Source: Serratia sp. PL17 (GTDB lineage: Bacteria; Pseudomonadota; Gammaproteobacteria; Enterobacterales; Enterobacteriaceae). Taken from it: DNA of 64,000 nt. Where the stretch lies: contig NZ_JAFIBY010000001.1 of the NCBI RefSeq assembly GCF_017832355.1, positions 248,001 to 312,000 on the forward strand, given 5' to 3'. Made by a program: the position numbers and the translations under genes. Numbering within the stretch: position 1 is the stretch's first letter; each line of letters starts with the position of its first letter. Below the pieces are notes generated by a model that was not told the origin of the DNA, ran no database searches, and saw only the letters and a list, made by a program, of their open reading frames with translations. Positions 1 through 8,552 of the stretch are shown here, in pieces.

Positions 1-279
1 TTTAAACGCGCGCGAAAAAGACGGCTGGGAATCGAAATGATATTGCAGGGCGATGTCGAGAATGGGGCGAGGGCTTGAACGCAGCGCCTGCGCGGCCTGC
101 GACAGACGCCGCTCGCGGATATAGCTGCCCAGCGCATGCCCGGTGGTGGTGCGGAACATCCTTTGTAAGTGCCACTTGGAGTAGCCTGACTTGGCCGCCA
201 CGTTGTCTAACAGCAGTGGCTGATCAAGATGAGTTTCAATCCAGTCCAGCAAATCATGAATGATATTAACGCGATCCAT
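1..279 (-). CDS. AraC-family regulator of the MarA/SoxS/Rob group (3' end cut by window edge)
   Basis: An open minus-strand frame starts at ATG 279 and runs off the left edge after 93 codons without a stop. The N-terminus (MDRVNIIHDLLDWIETHLDQ) and the motifs KSGYSKWHLQRMF and SYIRERRLSQAA are the two AraC-type helix-turn-helix units of SoxS, MarA, RamA and Rob. The DNA-binding domain begins within the first 20 residues, as in those proteins, so any effector domain would have to lie in the missing C-terminal part. Without it I cannot tell a short SoxS/RamA-type protein from a longer Rob-type one. A role in stress or efflux control is family knowledge only. Confidence 0.8.
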   Translation of the reverse strand, partial: MDRVNIIHDLLDWIETHLDQPLLLDNVAAKSGYSKWHLQRMFRTTTGHALGSYIRERRLSQAAQALRSSPRPILDIALQYHFDSQPSFSRAFK

Positions 280-438
280 TGTTTAAGTTCTCCCGCGGGT
301 ACGACATTCAGGTCACAGTAGGTAATGGTAATTATCCAAGTTAGTTCTTTGATAATAGGCTGCGTAACCGGGTTACGCAAGTGTTAACTGGGGTGTAAAA
401 GGTAGCGAAAAGTGCTCTTGCTGTGGCGGGAAATAAAA

Positions 439-459
439 AAGGCCGCACGAGGCGGCCTT
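439..459 (-). terminator. Terminator of mqo
   Basis: An inverted repeat of eight-base arms (AAGGCCGC / GCGGCCTT) lies just past the mqo stop. Read on the minus strand it runs into a T-rich tract at 431-438, giving a typical Rho-independent terminator. Confidence 0.8.
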
Positions 460-480
460 GAGAGAAGGGGGAAACGGGTA

Positions 481-2058
481 TCAGTTTGTTTCCGGCTTCA
501 CTTCGATATAGTCCAACTGCAACACGCTGCTGGTGTAGCCGCGGATCTTGTTCGTCATTTCAATATCCCCATTCAGCTTGTGGCCGTAAGACGGGATAAT
601 TTCTTTCAGTTTGCTCTGCCATTCTGGCGTCGCCACTTTGTCTTTGAAGACTTTTTCCATCATGTGCAACATGATTGGTGCAGCGGTGGAAGCACCCGGT
701 GATGCGCCCAATAGAGCGGCAATGCTGCCGTCCTCAGAACTGACCACTTCGGTACCGAACTGCAGCAAGCCGCCTTTTTCATCATCTTTCTTGATGATCT
801 GCACACGTTGGCCGGCAGTCCACAGTTTCCAGTCGGCCTGTTTGGCTTCAGGGAAGTACTCTTTCAGCGCTGCGAAACGGTCGTCGTCGTTCATCATCAA
901 CTGACCAACCAGGTATTTCACCAGGTCGAAGTTATCCAGCCCGACGTGGGTCATCGGCATCAGGTTGGACGTGCTCAGGGAATGCAGCAGATCGAACAGC
1001 GAGCCGTTTTTCAGGAACTTGCCGGAGAACGTAGCGAACGGGCCAAACAGCAAGACACGCTTGCCATCCAGCATGCGGGTATCCAGGTGTGGAACCGACA
1101 TCGGTGGTGAACCTACGCTGGCCAGGCCATAAACCTTGGCCAGGTGTTGGTTAGCGATGTCCGGGTTAGTGGTCACCAGGAACTGACCGCCGACCGGGAA
1201 AGCACCATAGCCGTCTGCTTCAGGAATGCCGGTTTTTTGCAGAAGGGTCAGGGACGCACCGCCTGCGCCGATAAACACGAACTTGGCATTCACGGTGGTT
1301 TCTTTACCGTCACGGTTCAGATCGGCCACGGTCACGCGCCAGGTGTTGTCGGCGTTGCGCTTAATGTCGCGGACTTCATGGCTCAGGTTCAGCTTGAAGT
1401 TTGGATTTTTGGTCAGCGTATCCACCAGTTGATGGGTGATCACGCCAAAGTTCACGTCGGTGCCCAGCGGCATACGGGTCGCAGCAATTTTTTGCTTCGG
1501 ATCGCGACCGTCCATCACCAGTGGGGCCCACTGTTTAATTTGGTTGGCGTCTTCTGAGTACTCCATACCACGGAACAGGGTGCTGTGTTGCAGCGCTGCA
1601 TAGCGTTTGCGCAGGAAGTTGACGTTATCGTCACCCCAAACAAAGCTCATATGTGGCACGCTGTTAATAAAAGATTTTGGATCTTTCAGGACATTATTTT
1701 TCACCTGATAAGACCAGAATTGACGAGAGATTTCAAAAGACTCGTTTACCACCACGGCTTTGCTGATATCAATGGTGCCGTCTTTTTTCTCTGGGGTGTA
1801 GTTCATTTCAGCGAAGGCTGAATGGCCTGTCCCGGCGTTATTCCAACCGTTGGAGCTTTCTTCTGCCACACCGTTCATGCGTTCGTACATGTCGATGGAC
1901 CAGTTTGGTTCCAGCTCATGCAGGTAAGTCCCCAGCGTGGCGCTCATGATGCCGCCACCGATCAGTACCACATCAACGGTCTTATTCTCTTCTGCTGCGG
2001 CCTGTTGCGTAACGCCAAACAGGTTCAGACAGAAAATCAGGACGAGTAATTTTCTCAT
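481..2058 (-). CDS. mqo: Malate:quinone oxidoreductase
   Basis: 525 residues. Mqo oxidises malate to oxaloacetate and passes electrons to the quinone pool at the inner membrane, an FAD-dependent bypass of malate dehydrogenase. The FAD-binding motif ([17 protein letters not shown]) is at about residues 30-46, and long stretches match E. coli Mqo, for example [30 protein letters not shown] and the near-C-terminal [16 protein letters not shown]. The first 22 residues look like a signal peptide (ending QQAAAEE), a feature also present in E. coli Mqo. The E. coli protein is somewhat longer at the C-terminus (about 548). The gene stands alone, with its own terminator and about 470 bases of non-coding DNA upstream. 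Confidence 0.96.
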   Translation of the reverse strand: MRKLLVLIFCLNLFGVTQQAAAEENKTVDVVLIGGGIMSATLGTYLHELEPNWSIDMYERMNGVAEESSNGWNNAGTGHSAFAEMNYTPEKKDGTIDISKAVVVNESFEISRQFWSYQVKNNVLKDPKSFINSVPHMSFVWGDDNVNFLRKRYAALQHSTLFRGMEYSEDANQIKQWAPLVMDGRDPKQKIAATRMPLGTDVNFGVITHQLVDTLTKNPNFKLNLSHEVRDIKRNADNTWRVTVADLNRDGKETTVNAKFVFIGAGGASLTLLQKTGIPEADGYGAFPVGGQFLVTTNPDIANQHLAKVYGLASVGSPPMSVPHLDTRMLDGKRVLLFGPFATFSGKFLKNGSLFDLLHSLSTSNLMPMTHVGLDNFDLVKYLVGQLMMNDDDRFAALKEYFPEAKQADWKLWTAGQRVQIIKKDDEKGGLLQFGTEVVSSEDGSIAALLGASPGASTAAPIMLHMMEKVFKDKVATPEWQSKLKEIIPSYGHKLNGDIEMTNKIRGYTSSVLQLDYIEVKPETN

Positions 2059-2526
2059 TAAATTAAATCTCTTGTGTGTAAATTCTACTCATTGCAGGTG
2101 AAAGAATTTATCGGGAGCTACCCTGGAAATAAGTAAAACTAACCCGCCCGGCAAAGCCGAGTCGCAGTGATAATGTCTTTTTGTTAATCGTTTTTTTTAA
2201 CGAAAAGTGGATTATTACAGGCTGTCTGGGGACAGGTTGTTCAACTCTGGTTACTGAGGGGATATTATTGTTTGCAATATTGTTAAAAACTACTTTTGTA
2301 ATTAAAAAAAGCGGATTAAAGGCAGGAATAATTCATTTGGTATTTTTATTTAAATATAACCGCTATATTTGCAGGGTTTAATTGTCGCTGATTTAAACGA
2401 TATTTCGTTATCATCGCATATCGATGGAATACCCGCGATATATTTGCAGTTATACCGGATTGGGGGGGCGCATGAATTAATCGGGGCGAATATATTCGCC
2501 CCCTGCGGCTGCCTGGGTGATGAATG
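2059..2526. other. Non-coding region upstream of mqo
   Basis: About 470 bases, AT-rich at 2170-2440, between the ends of mqo and the upstream NmrA-like gene. It must hold the mqo promoter. The only distinct structure is a perfect 20-base palindrome at 2483-2502 (GGGGCGAA-TATA-TTCGCCCC), probably the hairpin ending the NmrA-like transcript, although no clear T-run follows. I see no gene in it. Confidence 0.6.
2483..2502 (-). terminator. Palindromic hairpin after the NmrA-like gene
   Basis: Perfect eight-base arms with a TATA loop, 24 bases past the stop of the minus-strand NmrA-like gene. The missing T-tract makes this a weak or Rho-assisted terminator at best. Confidence 0.45.
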
Positions 2527-3366
2527 TTAACGCGGTTGCCAAACGCCGCTGGCAGCCGTGTCGGCGATGTAGGCGCTAAAATCACGCGGCGCACGCCCCA
2601 GACTGCGCTGAATGCCGTCGGTCACTGAAGCGTTGCGCCCGTCCAGTACGGTGCTAAATAGATATTCCAACAGTGCGATCATTTCCGCCGGTAGTTGCGC
2701 TTCCCGCAGGTAGCCGACGTAATCGGCGACAGGCACCTGCTGGTAGTGGATCTCGCGTCCGCTGGCAAGGGCGATTTCGCCAACCGCTTGCGCAAAGGTC
2801 ATCAAACGCGGACCGCTCAGTTCATACAACGTATTGCTGTGGCCAGGCTGGGTGAGGGCCGTGACCGCAGCGTCGGCAATATCTTCTGCATCAATAAAAG
2901 GTTCGGGGATCTCACCCGGCGGCAAGTAAACCTGGCCATTTAGCAGATCGTCGAGGATAAAACTCTCGCTGAAATTTTGCATAAACCAACTGGCACGCAA
3001 CACCGTCCAATCTGCACCGCTGTTTTTAACCACGTCCTCCGCTTGGCGAGCCTCGTCTTCACCCCGGCCACTGAGCAGCACAATTTTTTGCACGCCACGA
3101 TTTACTGCCTGTTGGCAAAAGTGCTCCAGGGTATCGATGGCGCCCGGCACGGCGAGATCGGGTTGGAAACTGAGGTACAGCTTTTTGACACCTTGTAAGG
3201 CCGTGTGCCAGGTGGTGCTATTTTGCCAGTCGAAAGGAATGGCTGCACGACGATGCGCTGCGCGTACGGGTATCTCCAGCTGTTGTAACCGTGCTGCTAC
3301 GCGGCTGCCAGTTTTACCGGTCGCGCCTAAAACCAGAATAGGTGACCCGTTTTGGTTGGTGTTCAT
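2527..3366 (-). CDS. NmrA-like NAD(P)-binding oxidoreductase
   Basis: An atypical short-chain dehydrogenase of the NmrA / NAD(P)H-quinone-reductase type. The dinucleotide-binding motif is at the N-terminus (ILVLGATGKTGSRVAARL), followed by the family's ESFILDDLL and EPFIDAEDIADAAV segments. I start it at ATG 3366 (MNTNQNGS), which has a GGAG site nine bases upstream. The in-frame ATG ten codons earlier (3396) lies inside a 13-base palindrome that looks like the operator. It is divergent from a TetR-type gene, so it is probably that regulator's target. Members act as redox sensors or quinone reductases; the substrate here is unknown. Confidence 0.85.
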   Translation of the reverse strand: MNTNQNGSPILVLGATGKTGSRVAARLQQLEIPVRAAHRRAAIPFDWQNSTTWHTALQGVKKLYLSFQPDLAVPGAIDTLEHFCQQAVNRGVQKIVLLSGRGEDEARQAEDVVKNSGADWTVLRASWFMQNFSESFILDDLLNGQVYLPPGEIPEPFIDAEDIADAAVTALTQPGHSNTLYELSGPRLMTFAQAVGEIALASGREIHYQQVPVADYVGYLREAQLPAEMIALLEYLFSTVLDGRNASVTDGIQRSLGRAPRDFSAYIADTAASGVWQPR

Positions 3367-3382
3367 GGTGTTGCTCCAAATG

Positions 3383-3395
3383 TGAGTATTACTCA
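3383..3395. promoter_or_regulatory. Putative TetR-family operator
   Basis: The perfect palindrome TGAGTA-T-TACTCA sits between the divergent NmrA-like and TetR-type genes, upstream of both supported starts. This is where the TetR protein would be expected to bind and repress both promoters. Confidence 0.6.
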
Positions 3396-3460
3396 TGTTT
3401 TGTAAATATGATAAACCCTCGTATTATTGTCAAGGCAGTTTTTTGTTCAAAGGACGATGC

Positions 3461-4087
3461 ATGATGAATGATAAGCAAAAAAAATCGCCCGCATTGCGGC
3501 GTAAACCCAGCCAAACGCGTAGCCGGGAAAAGGTAAAATTGATTCTGGATTGTGCGACTGCACTGATCGCCGCGCAGGGCAGCGATGCAATGCGCATGAG
3601 TGAAGTGGCGCAGAATGCCGGTATTTCTATCGGGGCGTTGTATCAGTATTTCCCGGATAAAACGGCGATCGTCCGCGTGTTGGCACAAGGTTATAACCAG
3701 GAAGCGCGTGAATGTATTGAACAGGGGCTCGTCCAAGTCCAGTCGTTACCCCAGCTAATTGAAGCGTTTAACTGCCTGATCGATGAATATTATGCGTTGT
3801 TTCTGGCTGAACCTGTCATGCGGGATATCTGGGCAGCGACACAGGCCAACAAGACTCTGCGCGAAGAGGAAGTGGCGGAAAGCCGGCTGAACGGGGCATT
3901 GCTGGCAGCGGCGATACGTCGACTGCGGCCGCAAGCGGATCCTGCATCGGTTGAGCATGCTGCCTTCTTGTTGATGCATTTGGGGGAAGCCACGATGCGG
4001 CTCGCGGTGAGTACCGGCCCGGATGAGGGCCGCGAGTTGGTGGCGAGTTATAAACAGATGGCGGCAAAGATGCTGGCAGATGCCTAA
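3461..4087 (+). CDS. TetR-family transcriptional regulator
   Basis: About 208 residues when started at ATG 3461 or the adjacent ATG 3464; AAAGGA lies six bases upstream. The 22 residues of open frame further upstream have no ribosome site and overlap the promoter region. The helix-turn-helix is typical TetR (MRMSEVAQNAGISIGALYQY, then FPDKTAIVRVLA). The C-terminal ligand-binding half resembles the group with the TetR_C-type domain. It is divergent from the NmrA-like oxidoreductase, and its stop overlaps the convergent acetyltransferase gene by four bases. It likely represses itself and its neighbour; the ligand is unknown. Confidence 0.88.
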   Translation: MMNDKQKKSPALRRKPSQTRSREKVKLILDCATALIAAQGSDAMRMSEVAQNAGISIGALYQYFPDKTAIVRVLAQGYNQEARECIEQGLVQVQSLPQLIEAFNCLIDEYYALFLAEPVMRDIWAATQANKTLREEEVAESRLNGALLAAAIRRLRPQADPASVEHAAFLLMHLGEATMRLAVSTGPDEGRELVASYKQMAAKMLADA

Positions 4088-4656
4088 AGCTTGTCTTGCA
4101 CCAATGCCTGATTCCACTCTTCAGCCAGCAGAGCGTAAATCAGCTCATCACCCCACTCACCGTTGAAGCGATCATTTTGTCGTAGGTGCGCTTCTTTACG
4201 CATTCCCAAACGTTCAACCACGCCGATCGAGCCACGATTGGCGGCATCGAGACGGGCAAAAATACGGTGAAAACCCACTTGGTTAAACCCGCGCTCCAGG
4301 ACTGCCCGTACGGCCTCAATGGCATAGCCCTTACCCGCATAGGCCGGGTTGAAGATATAGCCAATCTCTCCTTGTAACGCGGCGCGATTGGCCAGCTTTA
4401 ACAGGACTTCACCGATCAGATCGCCGCTGTCTTTCACCGTGACGGCACAATAAAAAACGTCGCCGTCTTTGCTAAAGCGCGAAGCCACTGCATCGGCAAG
4501 CAGGTCGGCCAGTTGCGCGTCGTTGGGTGTTGGCGCGTACAGGTACCGATAAACCTCTGGCAAGCGATGGTAAGTTGCATAGGCATCGAGATCGGCAGGC
4601 GTAAAGCGGCGCAGTTGCAGACGTTCTGTGGCGAAGGGCAAGGTGATCACATTCAA
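4084..4656 (-). CDS. GNAT N-acetyltransferase (RimJ/RimL type)
   Basis: 190 residues. The N-terminus (TERLQLRRFTPADLDAYATY) is typical of the RimJ/RimL-like Acetyltransf_3 group, and the acetyl-CoA motif region (IGYIFNPAYAGKGYAIEAVR) follows at about residue 95. The start codon is TTG at 4656: AAGGAG lies six bases upstream and no better ATG exists. The stop of a broken small ORF lies ten bases upstream and overlaps this ribosome site, so the two were probably one transcript. The substrate is unknown. Confidence 0.87.
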   Translation of the reverse strand: MNVITLPFATERLQLRRFTPADLDAYATYHRLPEVYRYLYAPTPNDAQLADLLADAVASRFSKDGDVFYCAVTVKDSGDLIGEVLLKLANRAALQGEIGYIFNPAYAGKGYAIEAVRAVLERGFNQVGFHRIFARLDAANRGSIGVVERLGMRKEAHLRQNDRFNGEWGDELIYALLAEEWNQALVQDKL

Positions 4657-4666
4657 AAATAGCTCC

Positions 4667-4918
4667 TTATTGTTGGGCAGGCTGACACCGGTTTTTCAAC
4701 AAGCGGGGTAACAGTTTTTGCAGGGTTGGACCAGCGGTCATGATACTCAGAGCAGTCACTTGCAGCTCAACGTTGCCGGGAGTGATCAGGCCTTCGAGAA
4801 TGAGGCTTAGCCTGCCTGATATCACAGACAGAATCAAAACCGATTTTCACCGAGAGACGGCATGAAAGCAAACAAGGAACCAGCCCAACGGAGTAACGCC
4901 ATAAAGAGTTCTTCTCAT
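4667..4918 (-). pseudogene. Small ORF of about 83 codons interrupted by one TGA
   Basis: Reading the minus strand from ATG 4918, the frame encodes MRRTLYGVTPLGWFLVCFHA and three more residues, meets TGA at 4849-4847, then continues with coding-like codon use through VELQVTALSIMTAGPTLQKL to TAA at 4669-4667. It is hydrophobic in the first half. The stop lies ten bases before the acetyltransferase start, as expected for an upstream partner gene. I do not recognise the family. A TGG-to-TGA nonsense mutation is the simplest reading. The ATG has no clear ribosome site, so the true start is uncertain. Confidence 0.45.
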
Positions 4919-4973
4919 AAGCGAAAATGGCGCTTCAATATAGCAGCCGCAGGGGGGGGTTAAAGGGTAAAGG

Positions 4974-5010
4974 CCCCATTCACCGCCTGAAAGACAAAGG
5001 ATGAATGGGG
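4974..5010 (-). terminator. Hairpin after phoA
   Basis: Nine-base complementary arms (CCCCATTCA / TGAATGGGG) separated by 19 bases, just past the phoA stop. On the minus strand the hairpin is followed by a pyrimidine-rich CCTTTACCCTTT tract. Confidence 0.6.
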
Positions 5011-5033
5011 GGCAGATTTAGCCAGCCACGGGC

Positions 5034-6461
5034 TTACTTAATCGCCATGGCGTCACGCATGGTATAGAACAGATCGGTTTGATCGGTTAGCCCAACCACG
5101 TTGGCGGCATGTGGGCCGTAGGCGGCGACCCGCAATTGTGTGCCGGTGTGCCCCTGAGAATCTTCTTCTGAATTCCCGTAGCTGATGGTCATTGGCGCAC
5201 CATCTTTGGTGGTCAGCATTTGCGTCAGGCCGGGGGCCTTGGCATCGGCAGCGATAATCTGGCTGGAGTGGGCATGGTCAGCGGTGACGATCACCAGGGT
5301 ATTGCCATCGGCACGGGCGAATTCCAGCGCTTTTTGTACGGCCTCATCCAAATCGACAGTTTCACCAAATTGACCGCATGGGTTAGCGGCATGATCTTGC
5401 TTGTCGATCGACGCCCCTTCAACCTGCAAGAAGAAACCGTTTTGATTGGTTTTCAGCAGATCGATAGCTTTTTCTGTCATGGCTGCCAGCGTTGGGATAT
5501 CCGCAGTGCGTGCCGGGTTGTTTTCGCAGGTTACCGCCGGTTTGTCGATATTGCCGTGATAGGTGGCTTTCGGCCCTTGCCAGCGAACGGGCATATTACC
5601 GCCGGAAAACAGCCCCAACAGCGGTTTTTGCTGATTAGCCACGCTCACGGCGTTCAGGGCATCGAGGTTCTCAACCCATTGATAACCAAGTGCCGTTGCT
5701 TGGTCTTTCAGTGATTTTCCTTTCCACTCGCCGCTTTTCGCGAGCTGATTAAAGGATTTGGCACCTCCGCCGAGCGTGACGTCGGCGCGGGCTTTGAGTA
5801 ACTGCTCACTGATGGAACCACGGCCACCGTTTTCCAGCGCGTTGGTTGCGCATTTTTCGCTGGTCTCTTCCGGGCCGTAGCATTTACGCGAGGTAACGTG
5901 AGAAATTTGTGCTGCCGGCGTAGCGTCTTGCAGTTCGGCAGTAGAGACGTTGCCCGTGGCTTTACCCGCAGCTTTGGCAATCTCTAACAGCGTCGGCTGA
6001 TCTTTACCGTTGACGTCGACGCCGAGAGCCCCGTTATAGGTTTTAACGCCACTCGACCATGCGGTCGCTGAGGCGGCGGAGTCGGTGACATAGTCAGGTT
6101 TGTGGGTTTTTTTATCGAGTGAGTAATGGGTATATTGGCCGGTCAGCGGCAGGGCATCTATGCCTTTAAAATAGCCGCCTGCACCTTCGGCATAGTTACG
6201 TGCCGAGGTAATTTCAGAATCACCCATGCCATCGCCGATCAGCAAAATCACGTTTTTGGCCGTGGTGTTGGACAGTGACGCTTTCAGTGCCGCGGTTTGG
6301 TCGCCGCTCAGTCGGCGTGCGCCACCAGGCTCGACGATGTCGCCGCGTGCTGCACGCTCGGAAAGGCTTGCGGTATTGACGGTGGTGTCATCGGCGAAGG
6401 CGGTGGCACACAGTAAGGCGGATAACACGGCACCGGCGATCAGGGAAACGGAATGTTGCAT
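5034..6461 (-). CDS. phoA: Alkaline phosphatase
   Basis: 475 residues from ATG 6461, which has AAGGAG nine bases upstream; the extra 15 codons to 6506 lack a ribosome site. The Sec signal peptide [20 protein letters not shown] is followed by the AFA-DD cleavage site. Catalytic landmarks of E. coli PhoA are all present: the metal ligand in [12 protein letters not shown], the phosphorylated serine in [19 protein letters not shown], and the histidine in [17 protein letters not shown]. Cysteines for disulphides are present ([13 protein letters not shown] and CENN..NPCGQ). It is a periplasmic phosphomonoesterase that releases phosphate under starvation. A Pho box upstream indicates PhoB control. 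Confidence 0.97.
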   Translation of the reverse strand: MQHSVSLIAGAVLSALLCATAFADDTTVNTASLSERAARGDIVEPGGARRLSGDQTAALKASLSNTTAKNVILLIGDGMGDSEITSARNYAEGAGGYFKGIDALPLTGQYTHYSLDKKTHKPDYVTDSAASATAWSSGVKTYNGALGVDVNGKDQPTLLEIAKAAGKATGNVSTAELQDATPAAQISHVTSRKCYGPEETSEKCATNALENGGRGSISEQLLKARADVTLGGGAKSFNQLAKSGEWKGKSLKDQATALGYQWVENLDALNAVSVANQQKPLLGLFSGGNMPVRWQGPKATYHGNIDKPAVTCENNPARTADIPTLAAMTEKAIDLLKTNQNGFFLQVEGASIDKQDHAANPCGQFGETVDLDEAVQKALEFARADGNTLVIVTADHAHSSQIIAADAKAPGLTQMLTTKDGAPMTISYGNSEEDSQGHTGTQLRVAAYGPHAANVVGLTDQTDLFYTMRDAMAIK

Positions 6462-6520
6462 GGGGGAAAGCTCCTTGTCGTAATATAACAACATAATTAG
6501 CATCAATTTGTTACGTAAGG

Positions 6521-6554
6521 AGGGTAGAGCAGGTGCGTGACACTTTTATGACGG
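6521..6554 (-). promoter_or_regulatory. Pho box and -10 of phoA
   Basis: On the minus strand, 6554-6536 reads CCGTCATAAAAGTGTCACG, close to the PhoB consensus of two CTGTCAT-type repeats 11 bases apart. A hexamer TACCCT at 6526-6521 sits at the same spacing as the -10 box of E. coli phoA. This predicts PhoB activation in low phosphate. Confidence 0.8.
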
Positions 6555-6564
6555 GAGTGAGAAT

Positions 6565-6586
6565 GGGATAGCCGGGCGGCTATCCC
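6565..6586 (-). terminator. Hairpin after the GST gene
   Basis: Perfect nine-base arms (GGGATAGCC / GGCTATCCC) around a four-base loop, immediately past the stop of the GST gene on the minus strand. No long T-run follows. Confidence 0.55.
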
Positions 6587-6596
6587 AGGCAATAAA

Positions 6597-7304
6597 TTAT
6601 GCGTTGCGGGCGGGGATATTCAAACCGCGCTGCACTGCCGGGCGTGCCAGACCACGCTCCAGCCATTGTCCCACGCGTGGGAAACTGTCGAATTCAACCA
6701 GCTCGCGGGCTTCATAGAAGCCGATCAGATTACGCACCCAACCCAGCAGTGAAATGTCGGCGATGCTGTAATCCTGGCCCATGATCCAATCACGGCCTTC
6801 CAGTCGGCTTTCCAGCACTCCGAGCAGGCGCTTGGATTCATTTGTATAGCGTTCTAATGGGCGTTTATCCTCATATTCGCGGCCGGCGAATTTGTGGAAG
6901 AAACCAAGTTGACCGAACATGGGGCCGACCGCCGCCATCTGGAAGAATACCCACTGAATAGTTTCATAACGCAGGGCAGGATCCTGCGGCAGAAACTTCC
7001 CGCTTTTCTCCGCCAGATATAACAGGATGGCGCCGGATTCAAACAGGGCCAGTGGTTTGCCATCAGGACCATCGGGATCGATGATCGACGGGATTTTACC
7101 GTTCGGATTCAGCGACAGAAATTCCGGTGTCCATGTTTCGTTCTTGCCGATATCAATCAGGTGCGGTTCATAAGGTAGACCTATCTCTTCCAACATGATG
7201 GAAACCTTGACGCCGTTGGGCGTAGGCAGAGAGTAAAGTTGTAGCCTTTCAGGATGCTGGGCGGGCCAGCGTTTGACGATCGGGAATTGGGTTTGATCGA
7301 TCAT
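6597..7304 (-). CDS. Glutathione S-transferase (YfcG/Nu-class-like)
   Basis: 235 residues with a thioredoxin-fold N-terminal domain (LQLYSLPTPNGVKVSIMLEE, then LNPNGKIPSIIDPDG and FESGAILLYLAEKSGKFLP) and an all-helical C-terminal domain (MGQDYSIADISLLGWV). The TPNGVKVS and NPNGKIP segments are hallmarks of the YfcG/YghU (Nu-class) proteins, which show disulphide-bond reductase activity and bind glutathione through Thr and Asn rather than a catalytic Tyr or Ser. Single gene with its own hairpin and GAGGAC before the ATG. The physiological substrate is not evident. Confidence 0.88.
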   Translation of the reverse strand: MIDQTQFPIVKRWPAQHPERLQLYSLPTPNGVKVSIMLEEIGLPYEPHLIDIGKNETWTPEFLSLNPNGKIPSIIDPDGPDGKPLALFESGAILLYLAEKSGKFLPQDPALRYETIQWVFFQMAAVGPMFGQLGFFHKFAGREYEDKRPLERYTNESKRLLGVLESRLEGRDWIMGQDYSIADISLLGWVRNLIGFYEARELVEFDSFPRVGQWLERGLARPAVQRGLNIPARNA

Positions 7305-7367
7305 GAAGAGTCCTCGGGTTGACGTTGTGCTTTCTCAGTATTGCAGCAAAGCTAACGCGGCGCAGGG

Positions 7368-8051
7368 TTAGAGCGTGATATCAAAATGTGCTTTCAGCAC
7401 TTTTTTACCGGCGGGGGTGAGTTGCAATTCGCGGCTATCGAGTTGGCGTCGGATCCAACTGCGTTCGATAAATGTATTGAGCAACGCGGCACCCAGTGCG
7501 CCACCAAGATGGGCTTTACGTTCGCTCCAGTCCAGACAGCCGCAGGCGAAACGCCGCCGGGAAAGTGCCGCAGAACAGTCAACGCCCAACTGAGTTAAAG
7601 CCGTCCGGCCCATATCACTCAACCGGTAATGTTCGTCGCCTTCCAGCCAGCATAGCTGGTGCAAACGATCGTGCAATTTTACCGCGATTTCACCGGCCAT
7701 ATGGTCATAACAGGTACGGGCGAACTGCAGGGACGTTGGGGTACTGCTTTTTACGATGGGTTTTTCGACACCGGCCAGCGCCATCAGCGTTTCCAGCGCG
7801 GCTGCGACCGCCGGCCCGGCCAGACGGAAATAGCGATAGCGCCCCTGCTTGATACACAGGATCAATCGCTGCTCCAGCAGGCGCGCCAGATGGCCGCTGG
7901 CGGTAGAGGCCGCCACTTCAACCGCCGCACTGAGCTCCGTTGCGGTGTAGGCACGCCCATCCATCAGCAGGCACAGCATACGTGCCCGGGTTCGGTCGGC
8001 AATGGCGGCAGTCAGCGCTGCCAAACGGTCTTCAATATGGATGTCATTCAT
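7368..8051 (-). CDS. ArsR-family winged-helix regulator
   Basis: 227 residues. The winged helix is at about residues 10-85 (IADRTRARMLCLLMDGRAYT, ATELSAAVEVAASTASGHLA). The long C-terminal half carries RRFACGCLDWSERKAHLGG, a conserved signature of a subgroup of extended ArsR-like regulators. Its CxC pair could bind metal or sense redox, but this is inference. It is divergent from a small monooxygenase gene, with about 120 bases between them containing the palindrome CTAGCGCTAG. It probably represses that neighbour and itself. Confidence 0.82.
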   Translation of the reverse strand: MNDIHIEDRLAALTAAIADRTRARMLCLLMDGRAYTATELSAAVEVAASTASGHLARLLEQRLILCIKQGRYRYFRLAGPAVAAALETLMALAGVEKPIVKSSTPTSLQFARTCYDHMAGEIAVKLHDRLHQLCWLEGDEHYRLSDMGRTALTQLGVDCSAALSRRRFACGCLDWSERKAHLGGALGAALLNTFIERSWIRRQLDSRELQLTPAGKKVLKAHFDITL

Positions 8052-8083
8052 ATTTCGAGCTTAGGCGAAGTATTGCAATCAGT

Positions 8084-8093
8084 CTAGCGCTAG
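8084..8093. promoter_or_regulatory. Putative operator in the ArsR/monooxygenase divergent region
   Basis: Ten-base perfect palindrome CTAGCGCTAG about 35 bases from the ArsR start and 80 bases from the monooxygenase start. It is a plausible dimer-binding site, with no experimental support. Confidence 0.35.
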
Positions 8094-8173
8094 GATGTGT
8101 CTTCACACCGGCCTGGCGTGAGGGAGAACCTCATGGCAGTTTGCCCTGAATTTACCTCTGACAGGAGCACATT

Positions 8174-8521
8174 ATGATTGCCGTTATTTTTGAATTGCAG
8201 GCTGCCGACGGGCAACGTGAAACCTACCTTAATTTGGCTGCCGAACTGAAACCGCTGTTGGCGGAAATTGACGGGTTTATTTCCATTGAACGTTTTCAAA
8301 GCCTGGCCGATCCGCAGCGGTTGCTGTCGCTTTCCTTTTGGCGTGATGAGGCGGCAGTTCAACAGTGGCGCAACATCGAACAGCATCGGGCTGCGCAGGC
8401 GCGTGGGCGCCATGACGTGTTGGCGTACTATCGCCTGCGGGTAGCAGAAGTGGTACGCGATTATGGCCTGGATCAGCGGGAACAGGCCCCTCAGGACAGT
8501 CGCGGCTATCACGTTGGTTAA
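8174..8521 (+). CDS. Antibiotic biosynthesis monooxygenase-like (ABM) protein
   Basis: 115 residues, one dimeric alpha/beta-barrel ABM domain (MIAVIFELQAADGQRETYL, EIDGFISIERFQSL, LLSLSFWRDEAAVQQWRNIE, the last being the usual conserved tract). AGGAG stands eight bases before the ATG. Family members include small oxygenases, heme-degrading proteins and proteins of unknown role, so the reaction cannot be assigned. Its position divergent from an ArsR-type gene suggests an inducible stress or detoxification function. Confidence 0.82.
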   Translation: MIAVIFELQAADGQRETYLNLAAELKPLLAEIDGFISIERFQSLADPQRLLSLSFWRDEAAVQQWRNIEQHRAAQARGRHDVLAYYRLRVAEVVRDYGLDQREQAPQDSRGYHVG

Positions 8522-8552
8522 AAGCCCGCCAGAGCGGGCTATCAGGGCGCGA

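Noticed and set aside
4847-4849. In-frame TGA as selenocysteine
   Set aside because: The frame has no known selenoprotein features and I see no convincing SECIS-type hairpin directly after the TGA; nonsense mutation is simpler.
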